Shown: positions 18,320 through 29,295, counted from the stretch's first letter. The stretch is DNA of 64,000 nucleotides from Candidatus Streptomyces philanthi (GCA_018114805.1 CP073042.1:2046001-2110000), one strand, 5' to 3'. The notes: generated by a model from the letters alone, not told the origin. Made by a program: numbers and translations.

Positions 18320-18754
18320 TCAGCCGCGGCGGCGCCGGGCCAGGTGGCGGGCGAGCGAGGGTACGGCGGCGCCGGTCAGCAGGGCGGCGAGCGGCAGGGC
18401 GACCTCCAGCCAGGGCCGGCGCAGCGGCCGGTAGGTCGCGGTGCCGGCCTTGATCTCGATGAAGCCCCGGGGCCGGGTGATGGCTCCCCCGCCGCCCACG
18501 CCCACGCCCTCGCCGTCCCCGGCGCCCGCGCCCGGCCCCGAGCCGATGCCGACGCCGAACCCGACGCTGACCTCGGCGACAGGGATGACGGTCACGCCCT
18601 CGGCGGTGACCGGCTCGCCGTACGCCACCGCTGCCGAGACCCGGTCGCCGATGTCGTCGGCCAGCCGCTCCAGTTGGGCCTCCAACCCTGGGCCGGCCAA
18701 CGGGGGAGGCACGGGCCGGGAAGGGGGCCGGCCCGTGGCGTCCGGAGCGGTCAT
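18320..18754 (-). CDS. GerW/YtfJ-type sporulation-associated family protein
   Basis: 144 residues. The N-terminal helix (LEAQLERLADDIGDRVSAAV) leads into VAYGEPVTAEGVTVIPVAEVSVGFGVG (residues 45-71), the hallmark of GerW/YtfJ-type proteins, then a Gly-rich loop, then IEIKAGTATYRPL and a hydrophobic segment (VALPLAALLTGAAVPSLARHL) that could be a C-terminal membrane anchor. In Bacillus YtfJ/GerW takes part in spore germination; in Streptomyces the role of such proteins is not established. It converges on the broken M1 peptidase, and 73 bases separate its start from the AraC-type pseudogene. Intact. Confidence 0.75.
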   Translation of the reverse strand: MTAPDATGRPPSRPVPPPLAGPGLEAQLERLADDIGDRVSAAVAYGEPVTAEGVTVIPVAEVSVGFGVGIGSGPGAGAGDGEGVGVGGGGAITRPRGFIEIKAGTATYRPLRRPWLEVALPLAALLTGAAVPSLARHLARRRRG

Positions 18755-18827
18755 CGGGTGCCTCCAGCGGCGTGGCGTGCGAACGGCGTCGGCCACGAAC
18801 AGTATCCGTCCGGGCTCACCGCGCACG

Positions 18828-19835
18828 TCACGAGGCCCGCGCCCCCGCGAACGCCTTGCGGTACTCCCGCGGCGACACCCCGACGTGCAGCATGAAGTGC
18901 CGGCGCAGGTTGGCCGCGCTGCCCAGGCCGCTGCGCTCGCTGACCCGCTCGATGGGCAGCGTGGTGCTCTCCAGGAGCGTCTGGGCCCGGGCGAGGCGCT
19001 CGTTGAGCAGCTACTTCAGGGGCGTGGTGAGCGTCGCCCGCCTGGAGCTGCCGGAAGAAGGTACGCGGGCTCACCCCCGCGCGCCGGGCCAGGTCGACCA
19101 CGGTCAGCGGCTCGTGCAGCCGCTCGCTCGCCCACCCCAGGACCGGGCCGAGCCCCGTGTCGTCGGTGGCCGGCACCGACAGGTCGATGAACTGCGCCTG
19201 GCCGCCGGCCCGGTGCACCAGCACCACCATGCGTCGCGCGAGCTGGCCCGCCACCCGCGCCCCGAGGTCGCAGCGCACCAGGTGCAGACACAGGTCGAGC
19301 CCCGCGGTTATCCCGGCACTGGTCAGCACGTCGCCGTCGTCCACGTACAGCACCGAGTCGTCCACGGTGACCTTCGGATACCGCTTGGCCAGGTCGTCGG
19401 TGTGCATCCAGTGCGCGGTGGCCCGCCGCCCGTCCAGGAGGCCCGCCTCGGCCAGCGCGAACGCGCCGGTGCACAGCGACACCATCCGCGCGCCCGACTC
19501 GGCCGCCAGCCGCAGCGCGGCCACCAGCTCGGGAGACACCGGCGCCTCGCCGTCCACCACCGACATCGGCACCGAGGGGACGATGACGGTGTCGGCCGTC
19601 GCCAGCGCGTCCAAGCCCGTGCCGGGTGCGCAGCGCGAAGCCGCCAGGCGGGCTCGTCCTCCGGCGCGCCGCCCGGGTCGGACCGGGCGGCGCACAGCCG
19701 CAGCGTGTACCAGGTGTCGGCGAGGTCCGGTTGCGGCTTGCCGAACACCGAACAGGCGATGGCCAGTTCGTACAGGTCCCACGGCGGCACGTCGACGTCA
19801 TCCACCACGGCGATCGCCACGCTGCCCGGCCTCAT
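18828..19835 (-). pseudogene. GlxA-type AraC-family regulator (DJ-1/PfpI plus HTH), disrupted
   Basis: From ATG 19835 the DJ-1/PfpI half reads VAIAVVDDVDVPPWDLYELAI, breaks near 19620, and resumes with ADTVIVPSVPM and SLCTGAFALAEAGLLDG (the pseudo-catalytic Cys region). The AraC half (VDLARRAGVSPRTFFRQ) breaks again near 19050 and then meets an in-frame TAG at 19011-19013, where the family has Trp (PLxWLLxxRL). The last HTH (GSAANLRRHF) runs to the stop at 18828. Such regulators usually control a divergent oxidoreductase, and here the divergent gene at 20246 is also broken. Two frameshifts and a nonsense codon make it a clear pseudogene if the sequence is right. Confidence 0.88.
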
Positions 19836-20245
19836 GCCCCACTCCCCCGCCAAGGGCCCCCGAGAGCGCGAAACCCATGGTCCATGGCGTCGACCCTACG
19901 TCAGGCCACTGACAGTGCCCGCCGGGCGCCGCCCACTTCGGCTGGCAGGAATTTTGCGCAGGGCGTCAGTTCTGCCGCTGTCCGGGGCGCGCGGCCGGTG
20001 CGAGCGTAGAGACCAAGCGAGGCACCCGCCGCGCACCCCACCGGGAACCGGAATCCGGGGAACCGAGGGCCGCGGGCCGACGGGCCACGCCTCCGCGCGG
20101 CGTACGTCACAGCGCGCGGCCCCTCCCCCGCTCACCCGGCCAAGGCCGCGCCCCGCCATGCCCGCCTGCCCGCGCGTCCGCACCACCCACCAGTCACCAC
20201 CACCAGTCATCACCCACCACCATGACCACAGGAGCACCACGCACC
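19836..20245. other. Divergent intergenic region between AraC-type and oxidoreductase pseudogenes
   Basis: 410 bases with no gene. A CAC/ACC-rich tract at about 20180-20240 leads into the oxidoreductase start. An AGGAGC site precedes ATG 20246. No convincing operator is visible. Confidence 0.5.
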
Positions 20246-21244
20246 ATGAGCACCTCGCGCCCCAGCACCGCCAATGCCACTACCGCCAACGCCACTACCA
20301 CTACCGCCACCGCCCCCGAGGCCCAGGAGGACCGCGAGGCCCAGCAAGCCCCGCCGACCAGCGTCAGCGTCCTCGGCCTCGGCCTGATGGGGCAGGCGCT
20401 GGCCGCCGCCCTCGTGGGTGCCGGCCACACCACCACCGTCTGGAACCGCTCGCCCGACAAGGCGGCGGACCTCGTAACCGAGGGCGCGACGCTCGCCGCG
20501 ACCGCGCGCGACGCCGTGGTCGCGAGCGACGTGGTGATCGTCTGCGTCACGGAGTACGACGCCGTGCGCGCCCTGGTCGAACCGCTCGCCGACGCCCTGC
20601 GCGGCAGGCTCCTGGTCAACCTCACCTCCGGCTCGTCCGCGCAGGCCAGGGCGTTCGCCGCGTGGGCGACCAAGCACGGCGTCGACTACCTGGACGGCGC
20701 GATCATGGCCATCCCGCCGGTCATCGGCACCCCGCACGCCTTCGTGCTCTACGCCGGCCAGCGCGCCGCGTACGAGGCCGCCGAGCCCGCCCTGCGCGCC
20801 CTCGCCACGGCCGGCACCACCCACCTCGGCACCGACCACGGCCTGTCGTCGCTGTAGGACGTCGCGCTGCTCAGCCTGATGTGGGGCGCCCTGAACAGCT
20901 TGCTGCACGGCGCGGCGCTGCTGAGCACGGCGGGGGTGCCGGCGACGGAGTTCGCGCCGTTCGCCAACCAGTGGCTCGGCTCGGTCACCGGCTTCGTCTC
21001 CGCGCACGCCGCGCAGATCGACGCCGGCGCGTACCCGGCCGAGGACGCGAAGATCGAGACCCACCTCGCGACTATGCACCACCTCCTGCACGAGAGCGAG
21101 GCGGGCGGCGTGGACACCACGCTGCCGCGCTTCTTCCAGGCCCTGACCGACCAGGCAATCGCCGAGGGCCACGGCGGGTCCAGCTACGCGGCGATGATCG
21201 AGCAGTTCCGCAAGACCGCCGCCGCGCCCGAGCCGGGCGCGTAA
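20246..21244 (+). pseudogene. NAD(P)-dependent imine-reductase-like / 6PGDH-type oxidoreductase, in-frame stop
   Basis: About 332 codons. A Thr/Ala-rich N-terminus is followed by the Rossmann motif VSVLGLGLMGQALA (about 40-53), the NADP-type loop TTVWNRSPDKA, and NLTSGS, as in 3-hydroxyisobutyrate-dehydrogenase/imine-reductase proteins. An in-frame TAG at 20855-20857 interrupts LSSL-stop-DVALLSLMWG, where homologues have Tyr (LYDVAL). The same frame then continues cleanly to 21244 through the helical dimerisation domain. This single lesion separates cofactor and dimerisation domains. The divergent AraC-like gene is its likely former regulator. The start 20246 is chosen for the AGGAGC site, though ATG 20222 is in frame. 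Confidence 0.85.
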
Positions 21245-21456
21245 GCGGCCCGGGGCGTACGCGGCCCGGCACGTACGCCGGCGCGCCGCGCGGGGCCGGT
21301 GCCGCCGCCGGAAACGCGGTCGCGCCGGCCTACGCTGCCCGCATGGGCGTCTTCTCCTAGGCACACGGACGTAGTGCGCGTTCCCCCAGCCCGGCCGGCC
21401 GCGAGCCGCCGGGCTCCGTCCGTACGCCCGAACACCCGCTCAGGAGAACAGCACCC

Positions 21457-22344
21457 ATGTCACACCCCTTCTCCCCCAGATCCCCCGCCTCGCCTCCCTC
21501 CTCTCCTTCACCTTCTTCGGCTTCTCCCGCCCTCGACCGTCACATCGCCCGCCTGCGCGAACTCGGCGCCGCCGAAGCCCGGTTGACGGGCATGCTGCTG
21601 TACGGCTCGTGGACGGTCGGCGAGGCAGACGCGCACTCCGACATAGAGGCGTACCTGTACGTCGCGGACGACGCGCTCGCCGACTTCGACGGCCGCGCCT
21701 TCGTCGAGCGACTGGCCCCGCTGCGGCTCGCGTACACCAACCTGTACGGCATGCTCGCGGTCGTCTTCGACGACCTGATGCGGGGCGAGTTCCACCTCGT
21801 CGCGGCCGGGCCCGGCATCGCGGAGATCGACTCGTGGCGCGGCATGGTGCACCTGCCCCGCCCGGAGGCGGCCGTGCTGCTCGACCGCGACGGCCGGCTG
21901 ACCGAGGCGGCCGGTGGGCTCGCCGCGTTCCAGCCGCCGGAGCACGTGGCGACCGCCCAGCAACTCGCGGACGAGCTGGCCAACTGGACGCTGATGCTGG
22001 CCCACGTGCTGGCCCGGGGCGAGACGGGCCGCGCGCATGCCCTGCTGCACACGGTGATCGCCCCGTTCCAGCTCCAACTGTGCCGGCTGCTGCGGGGCAC
22101 CACCGCGCACTGGCTCACCCCGAGCCGGGCCATGGAGGCCGACCTCCCCGCCGCCGACCTCGCCCGCTACCGCGCAACCACGGCCGCGGCCCACCTCCCC
22201 GAGGTGCGGGCCGCGGCCGGGCAGAGCTGAAGGTGGTCGCGCGAGCTGACGGCCGAGGCCGCGGCGCGCTGGGGCACCCGCTTCACGCCCGAACTGCACG
22301 CCGAAATCGCCGCGTTGCTGGCCGGCGGCGAGCCCACCGGCTAG
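21457..22344 (+). pseudogene. Lincosamide/aminoglycoside nucleotidyltransferase-like protein (Lnu(F) type), in-frame stop
   Basis: The nucleotidyltransferase fold motif is MLLYGSWTVGEADAHSDIEAYLY (about 46-68), with Gly-Ser and the Asp/Glu metal pair; the helical half LANWTLMLAHVLARGE follows. Proteins of this type adenylylate lincosamides or aminoglycosides. The frame meets TGA at 22228-22230 but continues without a shift as RWSRELTAEAAARWGTRF to TAG 22342-22344, giving the C-terminal ~38 residues expected for the family. The stop therefore replaces one sense codon, plausibly Trp (TGG). The product truncated at residue 257 keeps the catalytic site, so residual activity is possible. The Pro/Ser-rich N-terminus is unusual. 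Confidence 0.75.
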
Positions 22345-22351
22345 GACGCGA

Positions 22352-22387
22352 GGCCCGGCGGGCCACCAGGTCAGGGCCCGCCGGGCC
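22352..22387. terminator. Bidirectional hairpin between convergent genes
   Basis: Perfect 13-bp stem: GGCCCGGCGGGCC at 22352-22364 and its complement at 22375-22387, with a 10-nt loop, lying between the convergent nucleotidyltransferase and MFS genes. Confidence 0.8.
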
Positions 22388-22410
22388 CAGAGGACCGGGG
22401 CCCCGGCGGA

Positions 22411-23665
22411 CTAGGCGGCCGGAGACGCCTCGGTGACCACCGGGGCGTCCTCGGCGGCCGGGCCGCTCCCGCCCGCGCGGGGCCGACCCGGCCGCCGCGT
22501 CGGCGTGCCGCTCGGCCCGCCGACGCCGCAGGTCGGGCACGAGGGTGAAGATCCCGGCCACGGCCATGACGGCCCCGAGCGACACCGGGGCGCGCAGCCC
22601 GAAGTGGTTGATGCCGACGCCGCCGATCGCGGAACCGATGATGATCCCGAACGTGATGAACGACGAGTGCACGCTGTTGACCAGCGCTCCGGGGTTGGCC
22701 ACCCGCTGCACGCGGGTGATCATCGCCGAGTTCATCGTCAAACCCACCAGACCGATGCCCATCATGAACACCACCGCCGGCACCTTGACGTGGGCCAGCA
22801 GCGCGAAGCCCGCCAGGAAGGCCGTGTTGAGCACCAGTCTGGCCAGCAGCACGGCCAGGGCGTGCCGGTCGGCCAGCCGCCCGACGATGACGTTGCCGAC
22901 GACCGTGGCCGCGCCGTACGCCACTAGCAGCAGCGGCACCATGCTCTCGTCGAACCCGGTGACCTCGGTCAGGATCGGGTTGAAGTAGCTGAACGCGGCG
23001 AACGTGGCACCAATGATCAACATCTAGGTGGACAGCACCAGCCACAGCCTCGGGTCGCGCAGCGCCACCGCCTCGCTGCGGAAGTCACCGCCGCCCTCGA
23101 CGCGCGCCAGGGCCGGTACGCCGACGACCGTGATCAGCGCGGCCAGCACGGCGAGCCCGGAGATGGCCCAGAAGGCCGCGCGCCAGCCGAAGTGCTCACT
23201 GACCAGCGTGGACAACGGCAGCCCGAGCAACGTGCCGAGCATCAGCCCGTTCATCGCCACGGCCATCGCCCGCCCACCCTGCCCCGGCGGCGCCAGCCGG
23301 GCGCACAGCGCCAGCGACACACCGAAGAACGCCTGCGATGCCGTGCCCGTGATGACGCGCGCCACCATCATGACCGCGTACGTGGACGCCGTGGCGGCCA
23401 GCACGTTCCCCACCAGGAAGATCGCGAACAGCACCAGCAGCGCCGACTTCTGTTCCATCCGCAACAGGGCGACGGTCAGGAAGGGCCGGCCGAAGGCCAT
23501 GGCGACGGCGAACGCGATGATCAGATAACCCATCTGCGCGACGCTGACGTCCAACCCGTCGGCCATCTGTGGCATCAACCCGGCGACGAGGAACTCACTC
23601 GTGACCATGGAGAAGATTCCTAGCGACAGCACGTAAATGGCACGTGGCACGGCATTTACTCCCAT
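22411..23665 (-). pseudogene. MFS transporter (DHA1 type), in-frame TAG and C-terminal frameshift
   Basis: The start ATG 23665 gives MGVNAVPRAIYVLSLGIF. Twelve-helix DHA1 features follow: MVTSEFLVAGLMPQMA (TM1-loop), VARVITGTASQAFFGVS, and GWRAAFWAISGLAV. After LWLVLST an in-frame TAG (23024-23026) interrupts before MLIIGATFAAFSYF, and the frame is otherwise continuous through GRLADR. Near 22475 a frame change is needed to reach the natural end EASPAA and stop at 22411. A TetR gene upstream in the same orientation probably controlled it, and repeated CTAAAACGCG boxes lie in the promoter region. Probably a chloramphenicol/arabinose-exporter-like efflux pump; substrate unknown. Confidence 0.85.
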
Positions 23666-23748
23666 GTTGATTAAATGGATGAAATATGACGGACGAGAGA
23701 CGGCGAGAGGGAACGCGGGACGGCGAGAACGGCGAAGGCGAGACGCCC

Positions 23749-23790
23749 GGACACCGCGTTTTAGCGAGGCGCTTGGACACCGCGTTTTAG
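23749..23790 (-). promoter_or_regulatory. Direct repeat GGACACCGCGTTTTAG upstream of the MFS gene
   Basis: The 16-mer occurs at 23749-23764 and 23775-23790, 26 bases apart, in the leader of the MFS gene. On the minus strand each contains CTAAAACGCG. The same 10-mer occurs before the nitroreductase gene (33871-33880), and its core CTAAAAC occurs at 24515-24521 before the TetR gene. Candidate repressor sites. Confidence 0.5.
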
Positions 23791-23877
23791 ATAGATCAGT
23801 ACAGAAACCGCTCACACCGAGACGCGCCGCCCCCACGGGACGACGCGACACAGCCAGCCGGCGGGCGGGCTAGCGGG

Positions 23878-24498
23878 CTAGTCCACCCGAGAAGGGGAAC
23901 CGACCCCGGACAGGGCCACCAAGGCCGTATCGGCCACGCTCTCCAACACGGCCCGGTCGGCGCCCCCTTGGGCCGAGACGCGCATGCCACCGATCACCGC
24001 GTTGATGAAGGGGGCCAGCGAGTCCGCGTCACGGGCCGTCGAGATCTCCCCGGCGCGCTGACCCGCCTCGATCACGCCCCGAAACGACGCGAGCCGCCGC
24101 TCCAGGTCGCGCGCCAGCAGCTCCGCGATCTCCGGGTCGCGGCCGGCGATCTCGACGGTGGTGTTCACCGTGAGACACCCGACGCTGCGCCCCTCGACCC
24201 GCCGCTCGAACTCGCCGTCGATGACCACGTCGAACAACGCCCGCAACCGCTCCATGGCCGACCGCTCGACCTGCTCCAGAACGGCCACCTGCCCGGCTGT
24301 CATGACATCCATGTACCGCGCCAGCGCTCGCGTGAAGAGTTCACGCTTGCTGCTGAAGGTGTTGTAGATGCTGCTCCGCCCCAGACCCGTGGCGCTGCAG
24401 AGGTCCTGCGTGGAGGTCGCCTCGTACCCCTTCACCCAGAACGCCCAGACAGCCGCGTCCAGAGCCCGCTCCTCGTCGAATGTCCTCGGTCGGGCCAT
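23878..24498 (-). CDS. TetR/AcrR-family transcriptional regulator
   Basis: 206 residues. The N-terminal HTH (residues about 10-55: FDEERALDAAVWAFWVKG, then LCSATGLGRSSIYNTF) is typical of TetR dimers, and a C-terminal helical ligand domain follows (VGCLTVNTTVEIAGRDPEIA is the characteristic patch of one TetR subgroup). The start ATG 24498 is the only sensible one. It lies upstream of the MFS pseudogene on the same strand and probably represses it. GTTTTAGA-type boxes occur in both promoter regions. The gene is intact although its likely target is broken. Confidence 0.88.
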   Translation of the reverse strand: MARPRTFDEERALDAAVWAFWVKGYEATSTQDLCSATGLGRSSIYNTFSSKRELFTRALARYMDVMTAGQVAVLEQVERSAMERLRALFDVVIDGEFERRVEGRSVGCLTVNTTVEIAGRDPEIAELLARDLERRLASFRGVIEAGQRAGEISTARDADSLAPFINAVIGGMRVSAQGGADRAVLESVADTALVALSGVGSPSRVD

Positions 24499-24572
24499 GT
24501 GATGACCGTAGCAGGTTTTAGACTGTTCGTTGCAATACGAGTGTGGGGCGGGCCGGCCGCTACGGTTGGACC

Positions 24573-25155
24573 ATGACCGCACTGCCCGACTGGATGCGCC
24601 CGCCACGCGCCGAAGGCTGGTTCGCGGAGGACCTGGACCGCCTCCCCGAGGCACCCCGCCATACCGAACTCATCGACGGAGCGCTCGTCTTCAGGCTGTT
24701 CCCGCAGAGGTGGTGGCACGGCCACCTCATTACCTTGCTCACTGTCGCCCTCATGGAACAGGCGCCCGCCAACACGCACGTCGGCCGCGAGATGACCATC
24801 CGCCTCGACGCCCGCAACCGCCCCGAACCGGACCTCCTGACCACCACCGCCCCCTTCGACCCCCGCCCGCACTTGGTTCACGCCGGACGAGGTCCAGCTC
24901 GTCATCGAGGTGGTGTCCCTCGAATCCGCCCACCGGGACCGCACGGTCAAGCTCCGCAAGTACGCGGAGGCCGGCATCCCCCACTACTGGTGCGTCGAGT
25001 ACGAGGCCGGCGCCCCCGTCGTCCACGTCTACGAGCTGGACGCCCCCACCTCGGCCTACGCCCCCGCCGGCATCTTCCGGGACATCCTCAAGCGCCGGGT
25101 GCCCTTCGAGATCAGCCTTGACCTGACGAGGCTGCTCCCGCCCCGTAAGAACTGA
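24573..25155 (+). pseudogene. Uma2-family (DUF820) protein, frameshifted
   Basis: The Uma2 fold belongs to the PD-(D/E)xK nuclease superfamily. The first half from ATG 24573 has HTELIDGALVF (motif Glu) and NRPEPDLLTT (catalytic Asp). The frame breaks near 24880, and the second half, VQLVIEVVSLESAHRD...KLRKYAEAGIPHYW, carries the E-x-V and Lys motifs and ends at 25155. The nuclease core residues are therefore split between frames. Streptomyces carry many Uma2 paralogues; another, intact, is at 54258. Function in the cell is not established. Confidence 0.85.
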
Positions 25156-25183
25156 GGCGAACGGGGGCGGGTTCGGAGGGAAA

Positions 25184-25611
25184 TCACACCGCCACGAGCC
25201 GGACCCGCTCGCCGCACAGCTTGGCCATGTCGTCAATATCGGAAGTCAGCATGACCACGGGGGGCGCTGTCGCAGCGCGGCCTCGGCGACGGCCGCATCG
25301 ATCGCGTACTTGCGTCCGTGCAACCCGGCATTCATCAGCAACTTCGAGGCAGCCCTCGCCTCCTCGTCACCGACCGGGACGACCCGCAGCCCGGAAAGCA
25401 CCCAGTTCAGGCGTGACGTGTTCGTACGGCGTGGACGGCCTCGATGATGGTGAGCGCACTGATCACGACCTCTATGCCGCGCGAGCGCGCCTCAGCGATC
25501 AGAGCCACCACCTATTCTTCATCAGCGAGCAGCTTCGAGAGTCCCTCGCTGTCCAGGATGAGCGCTGTCCAGGATGAGCGTCCCCTCGTGACTCAGCCTG
25601 CGGCGGGCCAC
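25184..25611 (-). pseudogene. PIN-domain toxin (VapC-like), multiply disrupted
   Basis: A PIN ribonuclease can be followed from GTG 25611, eight bases after the antitoxin stop: VARRRLSHEGTLILDS then EGLSKLLADE (first Asp motif), VISALTIIEAVHA, RLNWVLSGLRVVPVGDEEA and HGRKYAIDAAVAEAAL, then VMLTSDIDDMAKLC with the late Asp residues. A 16-bp tandem duplication at 25547-25578, an in-frame TAG near 25515 and two small frameshifts destroy it. The paired antitoxin gene upstream is intact. Loss of the toxin with retention of the antitoxin is the expected survivable direction. Confidence 0.85.
25547..25578 (-). repeat. 16-bp tandem duplication inside the PIN toxin
   Basis: CGCTGTCCAGGATGAG is present twice head-to-tail (25547-25562, 25563-25578). 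Sixteen is not a multiple of three, so the copy shifts the toxin frame right after the first conserved Asp. Confidence 0.95.
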
Positions 25612-25617
25612 TCGACC

Positions 25618-25866
25618 TCACTCGGCGAATACCTGCCGCGCCCGCTGACGAGCCGGCTCGGAGACCGGCCCCTTGCGGCTCTCGTAGTCCGCCAGGTACT
25701 CGTCCAGGATCTGCCCGCGCAGCTCACGCTCGACCGCCTCGGCGATGAACGCGGAGAACTCCCGCTTGCCCACCCGAGCCCGGATCGCCTCCGCGATCCC
25801 CTCCGGCAGCGACAAGCTCACCCTCGTCGCTGGCCTTTCCCCGATGCTGTACGTCGCCTCAGCCAT
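25618..25866 (-). CDS. Antitoxin of a type II toxin-antitoxin pair (ribbon-helix-helix type)
   Basis: 82 residues. The N-terminal beta strand and helices ATRVSLSLPEGIAEAIRARV (12-31) fit a ribbon-helix-helix DNA-binding fold, and the acidic, Arg-rich C-terminus (ILDEYLADYESRKG) is the likely toxin-binding tail. The start ATG 25866 has GGTGG upstream. The cognate PIN-domain toxin directly downstream is a pseudogene, so this is an orphaned antitoxin that may still autoregulate or neutralise related toxins. Confidence 0.8.
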   Translation of the reverse strand: MAEATYSIGERPATRVSLSLPEGIAEAIRARVGKREFSAFIAEAVERELRGQILDEYLADYESRKGPVSEPARQRARQVFAE

Positions 25867-25970
25867 GCCACCAATTGTGTCAAACGAGTAGGAAAAGCGC
25901 CACGTCCGCACTACCTTCACAGCCCGGTCAGCACCCCGCTCACACACATCCCAGCACCACTCAGCACGGG

Positions 25971-26005
25971 AAAAACAAAGGGCCCGACCCTGAAGAGCAG
26001 GACCC
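25971..26005 (-). terminator. T-rich hairpin after ychF
   Basis: On the minus strand GGGTCC (26005-26000) can pair with GGGCCC (25985-25980), followed by TTTGTTTTT (25979-25971), about 50 bases past the ychF stop. An intrinsic terminator with a real T-tract, unusual for this window. Confidence 0.55.
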
Positions 26006-26055
26006 TCCCTGACCTGCACGTTTGCCAGATCAGAGACGTGGTGATGTGTCAGCCG

Positions 26056-27144
<1,089 letters not shown>

Positions 27145-27449
27145 GTGGCGACTTCCCGTAGCGAGAATTGGGTAGGGCGGACCCGGACGGGCCGGTCCAC
27201 CAGTCTACGGGCCCACTCCGAACACTCCCCCGCCCGACCGCTCCGGCCACCCCGGGAGTCCCGGCGCCCACCCCGCTACGGGGTCATCCCCTGCCCCCGG
27301 CGGCCGGACCTCCGCTGTGCCCGGCATGCGCCCCTACGGCCGTATCGAGTGCCCCGCCGGGCGGACTATCGGTCGAACACACAATCAAGGTGAGTCAAAG
27401 CGCGTGTCCATGGCCCCTGCACCGGCACGGGGCGACCTACGTTGGTGAG
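27145..27449. other. Divergent promoter region ychF / DUF6542
   Basis: 305 bases between divergent starts. I see no RNA gene or strong palindrome; it must contain both promoters. Confidence 0.5.
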
Positions 27450-28022
27450 GTGGAACGACCCAGTACGCGTACGCCCCGCCGCACGGCACCGCCGCCCCGG
27501 CCGCCCGCCGGACGCACGGCCGGTGCCGGTGTCGGCGGTGCCGGCGCCGACACGGGTGAGAACGCCACCGTCTACCGGGCGCGGGCCGCCGGGCCGCTGC
27601 CCGAGCCGCTGCTCGCCGCGGTGAGCAGACTGCCCGAGCCCAAGCTGACCAGGTTCGGCACCGGCATGCTGGCCACCCTCACCATGCTCGCCGTGGGGTG
27701 CCTGGCCGCGCTGCTGCTGTCCGGCTCGACGGTCGCCTACGGCCTGTTCTTCCTGCTGGTCTGCGCGGCGAGCGGGGTGTGGGTGCGGCCGGCGGACCTG
27801 ATCGCCGGGCCGGTGAGCATGCCGATCGCCTTCGCGATCGGGCTGGTCCCGCTGGGCGAGGGCGGCGACGGGTTCGGCGAGCACGCGATGAACGTCGTCA
27901 CCGCGCTCTCGCTTGAGGTCGGCTGTCTGTACACAGGCACGCTGATCACCGGCCTGATCGTCCTCGTACGCAGCATCGCGCTGGTCGGCCGGCGCCGAGC
28001 GCGCCGGCGCAGGCGGACGTGA
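27450..28022 (+). CDS. DUF6542-type membrane protein
   Basis: 190 residues, GTG start (VERPSTRTP) at 27450. The first ~65 residues are Pro/Arg/Gly-rich and cytoplasmic. Four hydrophobic segments follow (around LATLTMLAVGCLAALLL, TVAYGLFFLLVCAAS, SMPIAFAIGLVPL and LITGLIVLVRSIAL), and an Arg-rich C-terminus ends the protein. Found next to ychF in Streptomyces genomes. No enzymatic motif is visible and the function is unknown. Confidence 0.75.
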   Translation: MERPSTRTPRRTAPPPRPPAGRTAGAGVGGAGADTGENATVYRARAAGPLPEPLLAAVSRLPEPKLTRFGTGMLATLTMLAVGCLAALLLSGSTVAYGLFFLLVCAASGVWVRPADLIAGPVSMPIAFAIGLVPLGEGGDGFGEHAMNVVTALSLEVGCLYTGTLITGLIVLVRSIALVGRRRARRRRRT

Positions 28023-28279
28023 GGCCGGCCGGCCGGGGCCGGGCCAGCACGCGGCGGCGGGCGAGGACGCCGTGTACGTCGCCGACGGCCAGCGCCGGGC
28101 TCCGCGTGCGGGGCGCGGCCCCGAGGGGCGACGCGGCCGGGCCGCCGCCCGCGGGCGCTGACAGGCACTGAGGGTGACGTTGCCCGCGGGCCGTGAGGCC
28201 CCGGCCGCGTCCATGACCCCGCGGGCGGGTCACGGCGGCCAGGCAGGCCGGGGGCGGCCGCGCGCAGGTCAGCCGGACG

Positions 28280-29099
28280 TCAGAGGCCGGCGGCCGAGCC
28301 CGGTTCCGCTGCGGGCAGGGCGGTCGCGGCCGGGTGCGGGTGGGAGGCTGAGCCGGCGGGAGGGCCGGTGAGCGCCGCGGCCATCGCCCCGCCGACGATC
28401 CCCGCGTTGTTCCGGAGCTGCGCTGGCACCACGTCGGCCTGGATGCCCTCGATGAGGGGCAGGAACTTGTCCGCCTTGCGGCTCACGCCGCCGATGATGA
28501 ACAGCTCGGGCGAGAACAGCATCTCCACGTGGGCGAGGTACTTCTGCACCCGGCGCGCCCAGTGTTGCCAGCTCAGGTCCCCCCTCCTCCTTGGCCCGGG
28601 TGGAGGCGCGCGCCTCGGCCTCGTGGCCGTGCAGTTCCAGGTGACCCAGCTCCGTGTTGGGCACCAACTGCCCGCCGCTGAAGACCGCGCTGCCGATGCC
28701 GGTGCCGAACGTCAGCAGGATGACGGTCCCGGTCCGGCCCCGCCCGGCGCCGAACCACAGCTCCGCGATGCCCGCCGCGTCCGCGTCGTTGACCAGCGTG
28801 ACCGGCGCGCCCAGCCGCTCGGCGAGCTTCCGCGCGGCGTTCACGCCGATCCACGCCTTGTCCACGTTGGCGGCGGTACGCGCCGTGCCGTCGACCACCA
28901 CGCCGGGGTAGGTGGCCCCGACCGGGCCGGACCAACCGAAGTGCTCGATCACCTCGCAGACGCCGTCGAGCACGGCGTCCGGGGTCGCCGGATGCGGGGT
29001 GAGCACCTTGTGTCATTCGGCCGCCAGGTCGCCGCGTTCCAGGTCGACCGGTGCGCCCTTGATGCCGGAGCCGCCGATGTCCACACCGAATACGTTCAT
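28280..29099 (-). pseudogene. ppgK: ROK-family polyphosphate glucokinase, in-frame stop and frameshift
   Basis: Polyphosphate/ATP glucokinases phosphorylate glucose. From ATG 29099 the phosphate-1 motif FGVDIGGSGIKGAPVDL is clear. TGA at 29013-29015 replaces what is Arg in relatives (ER-KVLTPHPATPD; CGA to TGA fits). The frame continues through [37 protein letters not shown] and [10 protein letters not shown] six-G run near 28577-28584, one G too many, then breaks the frame before DLSWQHWA and SPELFIIGG to the stop at 28280. In Streptomyces this gene regularly precedes ispH. Two independent small lesions in an otherwise well conserved sequence. Confidence 0.88.
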
Positions 29100-29295
29100 G
29101 AACACCACGCTACGACGGGGCGGCCGGGCCTGACCCTGATTCGACGGGCCACCGCACGCTTCGCCGGTGCTCGCCGCCGCTCTGTCGAGTCCGGCCGGGG
29201 TGCGAGGGGTCCTCGCGCCCCGGCCCGGGCGGCGTCGGCCGACGGCGGGCACGGGGGCCGGGACCTGGCGGCCCGGGCGCGGACGCCCGATCGGG

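Noticed and set aside
20180..20245. Possible CRISPR-like or tandem repeat of CAC units
   Set aside because: Units are irregular, too short and without spacers; simple low-complexity leader sequence.
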